Part shown: one piece after another, positions 9,702-19,508 of the stretch
Layout: each line of letters opens with the position of its first letter
Position numbering within the stretch: position 1 is the stretch's first letter
DNA from: Chryseobacterium indologenes
GTDB taxonomy: Bacteria; Bacteroidota; Bacteroidia; Flavobacteriales; Weeksellaceae
DNA length: 64,000 nucleotides
Direction of reading: 5' to 3'
Assembly (NCBI GenBank): GCA_016025055.1
Contig: CP065590.1
Span: forward strand, 992,001-1,056,000
Notes under the pieces: model-generated
What the model was told of the DNA's origin: nothing
The model's database searches: none
What the model saw: the letters and a program-made list of their open reading frames with translations, nothing else
Position numbers and translations under genes: made by a program

Positions 9702-10640
9702 ATGATTGAAGGAAAAAATCTCAATTTAGAAGAATTTCTAGAATATCTTCTATCTAAAAAATACAATGACCTTTACCCCAACAATTTCTTTCCTACAGAA
9801 GAAATGGCAAATGAATTTATATCGAAAATCAATACTTATGATGATAAAAAGATAAAGGCTATTCTCAGAAAATTTTTAATTCAGAACAGTACTTTTGGAA
9901 AGGATTATTATACTGCACAGTGGATCTCTAGAGAATTTAAAAATAAAAAAAATATTGAAAAAATTCTTTCATATGAGTATTATAGAAAGATAATTGCTCG
10001 AACTAAATCAGATAAGGTTTATGTCTGGGAAGGATTAACTTGGATTTTAGATTTATTACCAGATTCTCCTAAACTAGCAATCAATATAATAGATACATAT
10101 TTTTATGTCAATTGTCAATTTTTACCCGATAATTATCTGAATGCATTAAGTGATTGTTCTATGATAATAAGAGCAAAATATATTGATTATAAACATAAAG
10201 AAGATATATTCAATGAACTCTCTCCAACTGATTTCGAAAAGTTAGTGGGAAAATTATATAAGGAAATTGGATATGAAATCCAATTAACATCAAAAAGTTA
10301 TGATAATGGAATTGATATAATTGCTAAGAGGCAAAAGAAATCACAAAAACAAGAACTACTTATTCAATGTAAAAGATATACAAAATCTAAAATCGGAGTT
10401 TCTGAAATACGGAACTTACTCGGAGTAGTAGCAAATGAAAAATCAACAAAAGGAGTTTTAGTAACCTCCTCAACTTTTACAAATGAGGCTAAAAAATTAG
10501 CTGAGAAAAATCCAAGTATTGAATTAATTGATAACTTAGACTTAGTAAAGCTTCTAAATTCAAGTTTTGGACCATATTGGACTTCTCGGATTAAAAAAAT
10601 AATAAGTGATAAATTTGAATTAAAATATGCTTTTGAATAA
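9702..10640 (+). CDS. Mrr-like restriction endonuclease fold protein
   Basis: 312 residues. An N-terminal helical region (1-165) of unknown type precedes a C-terminal Mrr-cat domain of the PD-(D/E)xK superfamily: DFEKLVGKLYKEIGY, then DNGIDII (catalytic Asp, about residue 205), QCKRY (Q-x-K, about 222) and a LVTSSTFT strand. Such domains cut DNA, often modified DNA, in defence. No methyltransferase is nearby, fitting a modification-dependent or activated nuclease. Convergent with the XRE gene, separated by the 10653 terminator. Confidence 0.8.
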   Translation: MIEGKNLNLEEFLEYLLSKKYNDLYPNNFFPTEEMANEFISKINTYDDKKIKAILRKFLIQNSTFGKDYYTAQWISREFKNKKNIEKILSYEYYRKIIARTKSDKVYVWEGLTWILDLLPDSPKLAINIIDTYFYVNCQFLPDNYLNALSDCSMIIRAKYIDYKHKEDIFNELSPTDFEKLVGKLYKEIGYEIQLTSKSYDNGIDIIAKRQKKSQKQELLIQCKRYTKSKIGVSEIRNLLGVVANEKSTKGVLVTSSTFTNEAKKLAEKNPSIELIDNLDLVKLLNSSFGPYWTSRIKKIISDKFELKYAFE

Positions 10641-10652
10641 AGCAATTCTTTT

Positions 10653-10692
10653 AAAACAATCTCCAAAGTCTGAAGACTTTGGAGATTGTTTT
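10653..10692. terminator. Bidirectional terminator between nuclease and XRE genes
   Basis: Perfect inverted repeat with 19-nt arms (left arm AAAACAATCTCCAAAGTCT) and a GA loop, ending in Ts on both strands. It shares the core CCAAAGTCT/AGACTTTGG with the palindromic repeats at 5247 and 6981, so may be a third family member. Confidence 0.85.
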
Positions 10693-10917
10693 TCATTCTA
10701 TTTTAAAATCAAACAATTCCTGAGGGTGAACTTCCAACCCTTTAGCTAGTTCCTGTATTGTTGAAATTCTCAAATCAACTTCTCCTTTTTCAATTTTACT
10801 GATATTACTATGGTCTACATCACATTTCTGAGCTAACTCCCGATAGCTTAATCCCAACTTCTTTCTAAATTTTTCAACTCTTTTCCCAAAAGCGATTCGA
10901 AACTCAATTTTATCCAT
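10693..10917 (-). CDS. XRE-family transcriptional regulator (74 aa)
   Basis: Compact Cro/C1-type HTH: ELAQKCDVDHSNISKIEKGE contains helices two and three, followed by RISTIQELAKGLEVHP. A single DNA-binding domain with no sensor, as in small regulators of mobile or restriction loci. The upstream region has repeated TGTAG/CTACA half-sites, candidate operators (10964-10983 and 11013-11033). Probably marks the right boundary of the cargo block. Confidence 0.85.
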   Translation of the reverse strand: MDKIEFRIAFGKRVEKFRKKLGLSYRELAQKCDVDHSNISKIEKGEVDLRISTIQELAKGLEVHPQELFDFKIE

Positions 10918-10963
10918 TGCAATACCATTATCAGAGCAATTTGGAAAGTTTACAATAAAAAAT

Positions 10964-11033
10964 TGTAGTTGAATTAACCTACAGTAGAGAAATTATATTA
11001 TATTTGTACAATAAGCTACAATAAATGTAGCTT
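10964..11033. promoter_or_regulatory. Operator-like repeats with a -7 box
   Basis: TGTAG (10964-10968) and CTACA (10979-10983) form one inverted pair. AAGCTACA (11013-11020) and TGTAGCTT (11026-11033) form a perfect 8-bp inverted repeat. Between them TATATTTG (10999-11006) fits the -7 consensus on the + strand. The shared TGTAG half-site next to an XRE gene suggests its binding sites; inference only. Confidence 0.5.
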
Positions 11034-11103
11034 TGCGATACTTCAAAGAAATATAGAAGCTATTGCTTAGAATCTTGCTTTTGAAAACTGGTAATTTTTA
11101 ATA

Positions 11104-11161
11104 GGAACAAGACTATAAGCAGGAAGCTCACGACCTAGGCGTGGGCTCTCTTATCTGTTCC
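11104..11161 (+). ncRNA. Candidate structured RNA hairpin
   Basis: GGAACA at 11104 pairs with TGTTCC at 11156; inside, ATAAG pairs with CTTAT and AGCTCACG pairs with CGTGGGCT around a short loop. With the -7 box at 10999 it could be the 3' part of a roughly 150-nt transcript. No known RNA family recognised. Confidence 0.35.
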
Positions 11162-11422
11162 AATGGTATACCAGTGCCTCAAAAGCGGATATTGTAGAGT
11201 CTCATGCCGTTTTTATTTTCATGCTGTTCTGCTTTCTGCAATTATCATTTTCTAAGCCTGCTTTACCACATCAAGTATCATGATACGGTACAATGGGGTG
11301 TACAATCCATTGCGGCTTTCGGGCTTTTAGAAAAACACAAATTCTACCCTATTCAATAGGCTTGTATGCGAGGGATTTCCTCTATACGGCCGGTAAAACC
11401 GTACAATAAAAAATACAGACTC

Positions 11423-11947
11423 ATGCAAAAAATCAGAACAGACTTTCAGTCCCGGCTCGGGAAAAGTCACAAAAAGTATTACGGCTTGCAGATGATGGAG
11501 ACTTACTTCCAGCTCAATGACCTTACAGCATCCAAAGGCCACCTGAACAGCATAATGAACTATGCCATCAAAAGAAATAGCTGCATACGGGAAGACCCGT
11601 CCGTCATTCTCCATTTTCACCAGTCAATGCGGTCGTTCATCCGTGCAGGCTACGCGATAGCAATAAAGGAAAAGAAAGGCACCTTCAATACTGTCACGGA
11701 AGAGGTCCCTCCATTCGTCCTTGGCTTGCTTTCTGGGAAAGAATACCAAAATCCCCTGTTGGTTTTTAGAAAGGCATTCAGGGAGTACAGTATACAGGAG
11801 TTTGATTATTTTATGTCCGGTATGGTCTATTTCTCACTGGGAATGTATGACAACCTTCCGGAAAGGAATATCATAAACCCATACATCCATCTGGTCAAAA
11901 TGCTGGATGCAGCCTACCTCCTTGTACAAAGGAAAAAGAAGCCATAA
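11423..11947 (+). CDS. Unknown orphan protein (174 aa) in a GC-richer patch
   Basis: Start taken at MQKIRTDFQSRLG (11423); an in-frame ATG 57 bases upstream is also possible. Basic ends, helical, no signal peptide or membrane span, no recognised family. Codons are clearly richer in G and C than in the preceding AT-rich cargo. The surrounding 11.1-12.35 kb holds no other gene and several inverted repeats, which would fit a remnant of a plasmid or conjugative element, but no mobilisation gene is present to confirm this. Confidence 0.55.
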   Translation: MQKIRTDFQSRLGKSHKKYYGLQMMETYFQLNDLTASKGHLNSIMNYAIKRNSCIREDPSVILHFHQSMRSFIRAGYAIAIKEKKGTFNTVTEEVPPFVLGLLSGKEYQNPLLVFRKAFREYSIQEFDYFMSGMVYFSLGMYDNLPERNIINPYIHLVKMLDAAYLLVQRKKKP

Positions 11948-12118
11948 AAAAACATTGCACCCAAAAAATACATCATCCGGAAACGTCAGATTCGGGACAA
12001 TAAAACATCCGTTACCTGCTCCGGAAGCCCCTCCAGCTAATCTTATACCCGTCTCGGGCCACTTCATCAAGGGGCTCCGGCCACTTTTGTAATCACTATA
12101 AACACTTCATACAATACC

Positions 12119-12136
12119 TTTATACACTTGTATAAA
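12119..12136. repeat. Perfect inverted repeat, possible operator
   Basis: TTTATACA and TGTATAAA separated by CT. Dyad of the size bound by dimeric regulators. No neighbouring regulator gene on the same side. Confidence 0.5.
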
Positions 12137-12229
12137 TGCCTGAAGGCCCTTGGGTAAGTGGTTATAGGCTCTTCCGGGCGGCCCGCAGACCGTTGAACAA
12201 CAAAGTATAGCCCCATACACAACTCCATT

Positions 12230-12253
12230 TACCCCCTTACCTAAGGGGGGGTA
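12230..12253. repeat. GC-rich hairpin
   Basis: TACCCCCTTA followed by CC and TAAGGGGGGGTA. No T-run. Role unknown. Confidence 0.4.
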
Positions 12254-12433
12254 TACCCATACTGAAAATAAAATGCAAAACATCGGTGAAGCCGCAGTGC
12301 GTGTAGGAAAATAACCCGATGCTCATCTGATTACAAGCGATTTTAGAAAATACTCTTCAACTTTTTCCTATCTTTAAACCACGGTTATCCAATTCAATTC
12401 CGTCACAAAAAACAAACACTAAAGCCCATACCC

Positions 12434-13609
12434 TTGAAAACAAAATTAGTCTTCCTTTTATTTTTCGGCTCACTGCTCACCCGCGCACAAACGCTTAATT
12501 TTAAGAGTCTCGCCAATATGTCTGCCGGCAGAGGTGCCATCACCAGTGTAATTGTGGATGATAATATATACGTAAGCAACGGATATCAGGAAAACGGCGG
12601 CAGTGCCAATTATATTGAAAAATATAATATTACGGATAACAAATGGAGCATCCTCAACGCTACCCTGCTCCCCAAAAAATTTGCGAATTCGGAAACGTAC
12701 GATCACAAAATCTATATTTTTAACGGCTGGGGAAACAGCCATCTTGAAATTGTAGACCTTGCTACCAATACAATAAAGAAAGGCGCTGTGAATCGTTCGT
12801 ATACAGGAAATGCAGGGTCGGCCATCTATAACGGCAAAATATATGTCTTCGGCGGCAGCGGGCTAAACGGCGCTGCAACCACCAAATTTTCTGACAGGTT
12901 TCAATACTACGATATCGCTTCCGATACATGGCATCCGTTACCCGACATGCCCACAGCCAGAGAAACAAAAGGCAAAATCGTGAATGATAAGCTGTATGTG
13001 ATTGGTGGCTTCAACGGTACATCATCCCGCCTGATCAATGTATACGACCTCAAAACCGACCGCTGGACCAACCAATATACGATGCCTTCGGGGATATCGG
13101 GACATGCATTAGCCGTATCCGGCGATAAGATTTTCATCGCAGGAGGCTATAATAATCAAACTTTTCTGGCCTATTTTGATACGACAACCCATAAGTTCCA
13201 TCCGTTATCATCCAATATGATCCCCAGGAGGCATGCTGCCGCAGAAATCTATAACAATAAGCTATACATCATCGGCGGTAGTACAACTTCTCTAACCAAA
13301 TCAGCTATTAAAAGCATACAGGCAGCAGATATTACGGAAAGTGCCCTCTCCTCAAATACCGCTGCTGAAAATTATGAAACTAAAACAAGAGTCTATACCA
13401 ATGCAGCCAGAGACGGCTTCATCATCAGCAATAAAAATAACAGCAATCAGTTTGAATATACCGTTTACTCCCCTGATGGACGGGAAATAAGCAAAGGTTT
13501 TGCTTATTATAATAAAGCGATAGACCTGTCTAAAGTGCAGCCCGGGAAGTACATTTTTAGTTTTAAAGATGAGAAAGGGATGCTGCAGCAGATTAAAGTT
13601 TTCAGATAA
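12434..13609 (+). CDS. Kelch-repeat protein with T9SS sorting tail
   Basis: 391 residues, TTG start (MKTKLVFLLFFGSLLTRAQ signal peptide follows). Five to six kelch blades between about residues 30 and 300, each with the IYVFGG / LYVIGGFNG type double Gly and a downstream Tyr-Trp pair (RWTNQYTMP). The last 80 residues form a type A sorting domain (YTVYSPDGREISKG, LQPGKY-like VQPGKYIF, ending QIKVFR), directing secretion by the type IX system to the cell surface. Beta-propeller function (binding or enzymatic) unknown. Confidence 0.85.
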   Translation: MKTKLVFLLFFGSLLTRAQTLNFKSLANMSAGRGAITSVIVDDNIYVSNGYQENGGSANYIEKYNITDNKWSILNATLLPKKFANSETYDHKIYIFNGWGNSHLEIVDLATNTIKKGAVNRSYTGNAGSAIYNGKIYVFGGSGLNGAATTKFSDRFQYYDIASDTWHPLPDMPTARETKGKIVNDKLYVIGGFNGTSSRLINVYDLKTDRWTNQYTMPSGISGHALAVSGDKIFIAGGYNNQTFLAYFDTTTHKFHPLSSNMIPRRHAAAEIYNNKLYIIGGSTTSLTKSAIKSIQAADITESALSSNTAAENYETKTRVYTNAARDGFIISNKNNSNQFEYTVYSPDGREISKGFAYYNKAIDLSKVQPGKYIFSFKDEKGMLQQIKVFR

Positions 13610-13696
13610 TTTATCATACATTTTTGTAAAACTTGTGGGGGGATATTTTTAAAGAAAATCCCGACCTTACAAAATAAAAATAGGGTTTGCACTACT

Positions 13697-14185
13697 ATGG
13701 CAACATTCATCAAAAATAGAAATTCAGGACTTAAAATTGGGGCCACTTTCAGTTTACTATCTTTCTTATTAACATTCACTTACCTCGTTCCTGTTTTCAC
13801 CGTGATCCCGGGAAGCATCATAGAACTAATTGCAGAGAATTTTGTAAACAAAAATCCATACTCTAATGTGGGAAAGGTAACGATTCTAATTTTTGTTTTA
13901 ATATTAATCATCTTTCTTCTCTTAGTGTTAACTGGGATCAAAAATATGGCTAATAAGGGAATTCATTTGACGTGGGTTGAAGTAGTTATAGAGATGCTTA
14001 TCTTTTATTTTATTATTCATCCACTGGGATTTTATATATATTGGGGTTTATTTTTAGATTTCAGGAGTGACGGGCAACTCATTTTTTCGGCTATTACAAG
14101 CTTTCCTTATTCAAGTATTGGATTTATCATTTTCGGAATACTTATAGATCAGGTTTGGAAAAAAGAATTTAAAAATTCAAATTAA
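13697..14185 (+). CDS. Small integral membrane protein, unknown (162 aa)
   Basis: Four likely membrane helices (about residues 15-40, 57-80, 95-115, 130-150). No signal peptide, no recognised family. Stands alone between the kelch gene and the DUF2461 gene; 5' end follows an AT-rich gap with no clear promoter box. Confidence 0.6.
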   Translation: MATFIKNRNSGLKIGATFSLLSFLLTFTYLVPVFTVIPGSIIELIAENFVNKNPYSNVGKVTILIFVLILIIFLLLVLTGIKNMANKGIHLTWVEVVIEMLIFYFIIHPLGFYIYWGLFLDFRSDGQLIFSAITSFPYSSIGFIIFGILIDQVWKKEFKNSN

Positions 14186-14429
14186 GTTTATAACGTGCCC
14201 CTTAAATGATTATACTATTTTTACAAAACGGAATAATGATTCTATTTTTTGAGTCTGAAATTAAAGATATCATTACTGATGAGAATATCTTCAGAGATGA
14301 CAGAAAATCTTTATGCTTGCGAATAAAAAAGGGAAACCAGATATAATGATACTCTTTCTGGTTTAAAAAAATTATAATAAAAACGATTTTATCTTTCATC
14401 TAAAATAAAACTGCAAAGTACCCTCTCCA

Positions 14430-15088
14430 ATGAAAAAAGCCTTCGACTTCCTTACCCAATTAAGAGAAAACAACAACCGTGAATGGTTTTCTGCCCACAA
14501 ACCGGAATATGATTCGATTGTGAAAGAAAACAAAACCTTTTTACCCGGATTTATAATGAACTTCAGGAATATGACAAGTTAAAAGGAATTCATATTTTCA
14601 GGATTTACAGGGATGTTCGTTTTTCTAAAGATAAAACACCTTATAAAACTGATTTCGGGGTTGGATATTCCCGTTCAAAACCCATGTTGAGGGGCGGATA
14701 TTATATTCAGCTGGAACCCGGCAACAGTTTTGTGGGAGGCGGATTCTGGGGACCTGAGGCTAATGATCTGCTTCGTATCCGCAAAGAATTTGAAATCAGC
14801 ACTACAGAAATCGAAAAGATAACTTCCGACAGGACCTTTGTAAAATATTTCGGCGAGCTTCAAGGTGATTCCGTAAAAACGGCTCCGCGGGGGTTTGATA
14901 AAAATCATCCGGCCATACACCTGATCAGGAAAAAGCAATTTGTGGTGATGAGAAAATTTACGGATAAGGAAGTAGTATCAGACAATTTTCAAAAAGAAGT
15001 TTTGCAAACTCTGCTGGCGATGCGTCCGTTCTTTGATTATATGAGTGAGGTACTGACTACGGACCTCAACGGAGAGCCTCTGTTTTAA
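14430..15088 (+). CDS. DUF2461 / TIGR02453 family protein (one-base frameshift)
   Basis: Starts MKKAFDFLTQLRENNNREWF, the hallmark NNREWF of DUF2461. One T is missing in the T5 run at 14538-14542; restoring it gives FFTRIYNELQEYDKL and joins IFRIYRDVRFSKDKTPYKT, another family signature, to the remainder ending at 15088 (about 219 aa, normal length). Biochemical role of the family is unknown. The next gene starts 22 bases after the stop. Confidence 0.85.
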
Positions 15089-15110
15089 AAGCATCTTTAG
15101 ACGTACCAGA

Positions 15111-15881
15111 ATGAAATTAAAAATTGTAATCCTTCTATTTACCTTTTCCATCATAAAAATTTTTCCAACGGCCCAGGCACCGGACAGAATCATCATCAAC
15201 GACAAAGAATACAGCCTGCTGAATAATCCGCTGGAAAAATACTTTAAGGATCATCCGGAATATCATCCTGTCTACGGCCCCCACCTGGCTATGTTCAAAA
15301 GATACAGGACTGAAGCCATCCCCCTTCCGTTTAGCACGGGAAATTACCGTGGATATATAGCCACCTTCAAACTTGAAAATAATAATCTGGTTTTAGCCGA
15401 TCTTGAAATTCAAAATATCAATTCGACAAAACGCAACTATATTTCGGTGTACAAGCAGTTATTTAAAAATAAAAAAGTCGTTCTGAATTATTCGGGTGTG
15501 CTTGTTATTCCGGATGGAAAATTAGTTGAGTTTTCCAATTTCAGCTATTCGTCTCTATACGACCGGTATAAACTGATCACGATAAAAAACGATACTGTGG
15601 TTAAAGAAAAGGCGCTGGATAAAGATGAATTCGTAAAATTCAAACTCAACCGGTTTGAAGAATACAAAAAAACAGATACCTATAAAACGGCATTAAAAGA
15701 ATTCATCAGAGATTGGGAAAACGACAAGAAAACGGAATTGTCTGAGAATAATACCAAAAAAATGTCCAAAAAAGAAATTGAGGCCTTACAAAAAGAATAT
15801 GCACAGCCACCATCTGAAGATTATATGGACATGTTTTTCCTGATGAATAAAAAGCTGGATTTCGTCATTGTTGATTACTGA
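15111..15881 (+). CDS. Exported protein of unknown function (256 aa)
   Basis: N-terminal signal peptide (MKLKIVILLFTFSIIKIF, cleavage near TAQA). The mature part alternates beta-type strands with a charged, Lys-rich C-terminal helix region (residues 180-235). No family recognised. Probably periplasmic or outer-membrane associated. Close behind the DUF2461 gene (22 bases), perhaps co-transcribed. Confidence 0.6.
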   Translation: MKLKIVILLFTFSIIKIFPTAQAPDRIIINDKEYSLLNNPLEKYFKDHPEYHPVYGPHLAMFKRYRTEAIPLPFSTGNYRGYIATFKLENNNLVLADLEIQNINSTKRNYISVYKQLFKNKKVVLNYSGVLVIPDGKLVEFSNFSYSSLYDRYKLITIKNDTVVKEKALDKDEFVKFKLNRFEEYKKTDTYKTALKEFIRDWENDKKTELSENNTKKMSKKEIEALQKEYAQPPSEDYMDMFFLMNKKLDFVIVDY

Positions 15882-16065
15882 TTTACAGAATACCACCTTC
15901 CCCCAAAAAAACATTTTACTTTTCTCACTTCAAATGAATAAAAAAATGGGTGTAATGGTCAACATTAAATAAACGTTAACCTTTACTGAACCTCATTTTT
16001 CATGTCTGCTTTTTTGTAATTTCACTGTTGAAAAACTAATCAGAACCGCTCAAAACAGACATTGC

Positions 16066-16688
16066 ATGAAGTTGTATATTTTCGCTTGTATCTTTTTTAT
16101 CTACAATATACTGAACGGGCAGAAAAAAGAGTACCAGTCTTTCAGAAAGGGAGATTTTCCGGAAGGCATTTATATGACCCTGGAAGATGTTTTAAACAAA
16201 ACCCCTACTTCAACCACAGAAGTATATTATAAAAGTCCAGCAAAATCTGAATCTGACCATCTGCCGGAGAAGGTTTACTTTTATGAGAAGCAAAATAATG
16301 AGAAAATAAGAAAACCATTAGCTGTTTCGTATCAGGGAGAACTGTATTTTCAAACCTATAAAAAATACACCAACAAAGACGACCGGGGGTTTTTGCCCGA
16401 TCAGTTTTCAAGATTTTGTAAGGTTACAGGCTACGGCCGGTTTCTATATTTTGAAGAGAATATGAGCGATGGCTGGGCCAAAGCACTCATCAGTACTTCT
16501 ATCACCAGCAGACCCAAAGCCGTGGTACTGGATGCCGAAAAAAAGAATTTAATATTCTCCCGGATTGTGACGACCTGAATGATTTTTTATTTGATCACGA
16601 GATCCCTTCTGTTCCGTGTGATCCGGACAAATTTAATATTGAAGAGGCAAGAAATAAAATAAAAAAGGTTAATGAGCCGTATCAATAA
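16066..16688 (+). CDS. Exported protein of unknown function (one-base frameshift)
   Basis: Begins MKLYIFACIFFIYNILNG, a signal peptide. As sequenced it stops at 16578. Adding one A in the A7 run at 16538-16544 lets the frame continue as EKKEFNILPDCDDLNDFL to PYQ and stop at 16688, giving about 207 aa. The extension DDLNDFLFDHEIPS looks like real protein, so the reconstructed gene is preferred. No family recognised; a paralogue-like exported protein lies upstream at 15111. Confidence 0.6.
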
Positions 16689-16780
16689 GATCTGCTTCGG
16701 TATCGGCAAGGCTCATGTATAAAAAGATGCACCATTTCTCCGGCTGCGTCCTTTCGTATCAATGAAATTCGTAAATTGGA

Positions 16781-16810
16781 GCAGCGGCAATCCGCTGCAA
16801 TAAAAAATAA
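16781..16810 (+). terminator. Hairpin after the 16066 gene
   Basis: GCAGCGG-CAAT-CCGCTGC; followed by an A-rich rather than T-rich stretch, so weak as a + strand terminator. It lies just before the 16822 start. Confidence 0.4.
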
Positions 16811-16821
16811 AAACTATACTC

Positions 16822-17322
16822 ATGACAGATTATACACTCCCTCATTTCGGAAAGGTAGCCCTGCAAAATTTAGAAGAATATTACGATGTCAACATCGACT
16901 TTAAAGGCAATGAGATCCAGCTCGATCTGAATTTTGAAAACCCAAGCATTGATCCTGCCAAACTGGACAAAGTAAAAAACTTCCTGGAGAATATTGAAAA
17001 ATTCGATAAGCAAAACAAAGCATACATCACTGAAGACTATCACGATCAGGACGGCGATACGGTAAAATCTTACCTGGAACACCATCTTGAAGAAATCGAC
17101 AGAGAAGAACTTTCAGCACTGATTAACTTTAATGATCCAAACATCGAACCTGAACAGCAATTATTAACAAAACTGGAACTGGTAAGGGTAGGATTTTATC
17201 CCGACAGTGAAGATACCTTTGCCATCCTGGATTATTCTATCGGGCAGGATCTCACCGATTATCTGGTGGTCATCAATACGGATGAAAACGGGCAATTGGA
17301 TTATATGGCTATGGAAAGTTAA
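16822..17322 (+). CDS. DUF2004-like acidic protein (166 aa)
   Basis: Highly acidic soluble protein beginning MTDYTLPHFGKVAL. The pattern (LPHFGK near the N-terminus, LDLNFENPSID, a helical middle, and a closing FAILDYSIGQDLTDYLVV) resembles DUF2004 proteins, some of which sit beside toxins as immunity proteins. No toxin is adjacent here, so that role is not supported. Single gene with its own terminator at 17378. Confidence 0.6.
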   Translation: MTDYTLPHFGKVALQNLEEYYDVNIDFKGNEIQLDLNFENPSIDPAKLDKVKNFLENIEKFDKQNKAYITEDYHDQDGDTVKSYLEHHLEEIDREELSALINFNDPNIEPEQQLLTKLELVRVGFYPDSEDTFAILDYSIGQDLTDYLVVINTDENGQLDYMAMES

Positions 17323-17377
17323 AAAAATCACTTATTAAAAAATGTCAAACACAGAAAAGATAATTGATAAAATTGAT

Positions 17378-17405
17378 CCATTCTATTTTTTAGAATGGTT
17401 TTTTG
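17378..17405 (+). terminator. Terminator after the DUF2004-like gene
   Basis: CCATTCTA-TTTTT-TAGAATGG then TTTTTTG. Confidence 0.85.
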
Positions 17406-17448
17406 TTTTATAAGGTTTATGAATGTAATATTGTAAAAAATTATTTCC

Positions 17449-19508
17449 ATGTATATTCAAGTTTCTGAGGATTTCAAAAAGAAAAGTAAATCCGCTATTG
17501 TGGCCATTACTATTTTCGTGGTCGTTTATATTCTTTTGTTTCTTTTTACTCTTTTAGTAACGATAGCCTGTGTAGTAGGAGGAATCGCTCTGATCATTGC
17601 AAAGCCGATGTTTCTGACCTTAATGCTAGGTGTCGGAGCTATAGGAACCGGAGTATTTATCTTCTTTTTATCATTAAATTTCTATTCAAAAAACACATTA
17701 CCGACAGAAGTCATCTTACGGAAATCACAAGATCAGAAGAGCCGGAGCTTTTCAAAATGATTGATGAAATTGTAAAAGAAACAGGAACAGATTTTCCTAA
17801 AAAGACATATCTATCTTACGATGTAAATGCGAGTGTATTTTATGATTCAAGTTTCTGGAGTATGTTCCTTCCCATCAAAAAGAATCTGACCATCGGCGTC
17901 GGGCTTGTCAACACCTCTACAAAACAAGAACTGAAAGCGATCCTCTCCCATGAGTTCGGTCATTTTTCTCAACGTTCTATGAAAGTAGGAAGTTATGTTT
18001 ATAATGTGAACAAAATTATTTTCAATCTGGTGAATGATGATGAATCTTATCGTAATTCGATAGAAAGCTGGGCAAATATGAGTGGTTATTTCTCCATTTT
18101 TGCGGCTATTTCACTTTTCATTACTCAGAAAATTCAATGGGTCCTTACCAAAATGTATTCCTTTGTTAATATCCGTCATATGGCACTTTCCAGAGAAATG
18201 GAGTTCCATGCCGACGAAGTAGCTGCACATATTGCAGGTTCTCTGGCGTTAGAAGAATCCCTTTTAAGAATAGAGCTGGCCAGTAGCTCCTATAATAATG
18301 TGCTTAGTTTTTATGATCATAAAATTTCCAAGAATCAATCCAGCAAAAACATTTACAAAGAACAATTTTTTGTGATGAATTTTTTTGCTCAGTTAAACGA
18401 ATTGGAGATAAAGCATAATCTTCCGAATGTTAAGCTATCTGAATCCGGACTTTTTAATAAATCAAAACTGGTGATTGAAAATCAGTGGGCTTCACATCCA
18501 TCTCATGAAGAACGTATTGCAAAACTCAGAGCACTAAATATTACCAAAGAAACAGATGATGGACCTGCAAGAAATTTGTTTCATAATTTTGAACAGATAG
18601 AAGAAAAACTGACAGCAAAACTTTTCTCAAGAGTAAAATATCAGAAAGGAAGAACCGATCTGGAGCTCGATATTTTCAAAACGGAATTTGAAGAAAATTA
18701 TAAGAAGGACTCTTTTGATAAAATATTCAACAATTATTATGACAATAAAAACCCAGACTTTACAGTTCAGGAAAACACTTCTTCCGGAAGGTTTTCTTTT
18801 GATGAACTTTTCAGTAAAGAGAAAGTAGAATGGGTGTATACAATTATAGCCCTGGAAAGTGATAAAAAAATGATTGAAGCCATTATCAATAAAGAATTGG
18901 TTCTTAAGACATTTGATTATGACGGAGAGAAATACACTTCCGGAGAAGCCAAAAAACTGATTCCTATGCTGGAAAAATCTATCATAGAAATCAAAGCCAG
19001 GATCCAGCAAAACGACCTGAATATATACAATCACTTTCTGATGTCCGCAGCTGATTCGGGGAAAAAATCAGAATTTATCAGCCGTTACAAACTTCTTGCT
19101 GATCTGGACAGTCAATACGACCAAAAGCTTCAGGTTTATACAGATATTGCCAATGCAACAGCTTTTATTAATACAAAAACAACGTTTGACCAGATCAAAC
19201 GAAATTTCATAAATCTTAAGCCTTTTGAAGAAATGCTGAAAAATGAAATCAAGCCTTATCTGGAAAGCAATACAATTGGTCTTGATCTGGAAGAGCAGGA
19301 TATAAAAGATCTTAATTATTATCTGATCAATGATCTGATCTATTTTAATAATGATCAATATATGGAATCTCATCTGCAGATCATGATGAAAGCAATTAAC
19401 ATATATCCTTACCTTTTGAGCAGAAAATATTTCCGCCTGAAAAAAGATGTATTGGCCATCATGAAGGAATTGAAAACTGCATCCGAAATTGAAAAAGCAG
19501 AACTATGA
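17449..19508 (+). CDS. M48 family zinc metallopeptidase (one-base frameshift)
   Basis: Membrane-anchored peptidase. N-terminal part (17449 on) has two hydrophobic segments. HEFGH zinc motif lies in AILSHEFGHFSQ and a third ligand region in SREMEFHADEVAAH. As sequenced the reading frame breaks: one T is missing in the T5 run 17665-17669. Restoring it yields FFIIKFLFKKHITDRSHLTE joined to EEPELFKMIDEIVKETG, the typical M48 approach to the catalytic domain, and one protein of about 686 aa. Two separate genes are therefore not real. Overlaps the next gene by four bases (ATGA), so translationally coupled. Confidence 0.85.

Larger units (their letters stand above)
10918..11422. other. Gene-free stretch upstream of XRE and orphan gene
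   Basis: Carries operator-like inverted repeats, one -7 box facing right, a structured hairpin at 11104-11161 and a composition change from AT-rich to more GC-rich at about 11.1 kb. No supported coding sequence; a small RNA starting near 11.01 kb is possible. Confidence 0.5.
11948..12433. other. Gene-free GC-richer stretch with inverted repeats
   Basis: Contains a perfect inverted repeat TTTATACA-CT-TGTATAAA (12119-12136) and a TACCCCCTTA-type hairpin (12230-12253). An almost consensus -7 box TATCTTTA (12369-12376) precedes the kelch gene. No supported ORF. Confidence 0.5.

Noticed and set aside
14202..14399. Reverse ORF and 47-codon forward ORF after the 13697 gene
   Set aside because: Neither has coding-like composition; the forward one has no start context.
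17449..19508. Separate small membrane protein (17449-17760) and soluble peptidase (17757-19508)
   Set aside because: Restoring one T makes one continuous M48 protein with a sensible sequence across the junction.
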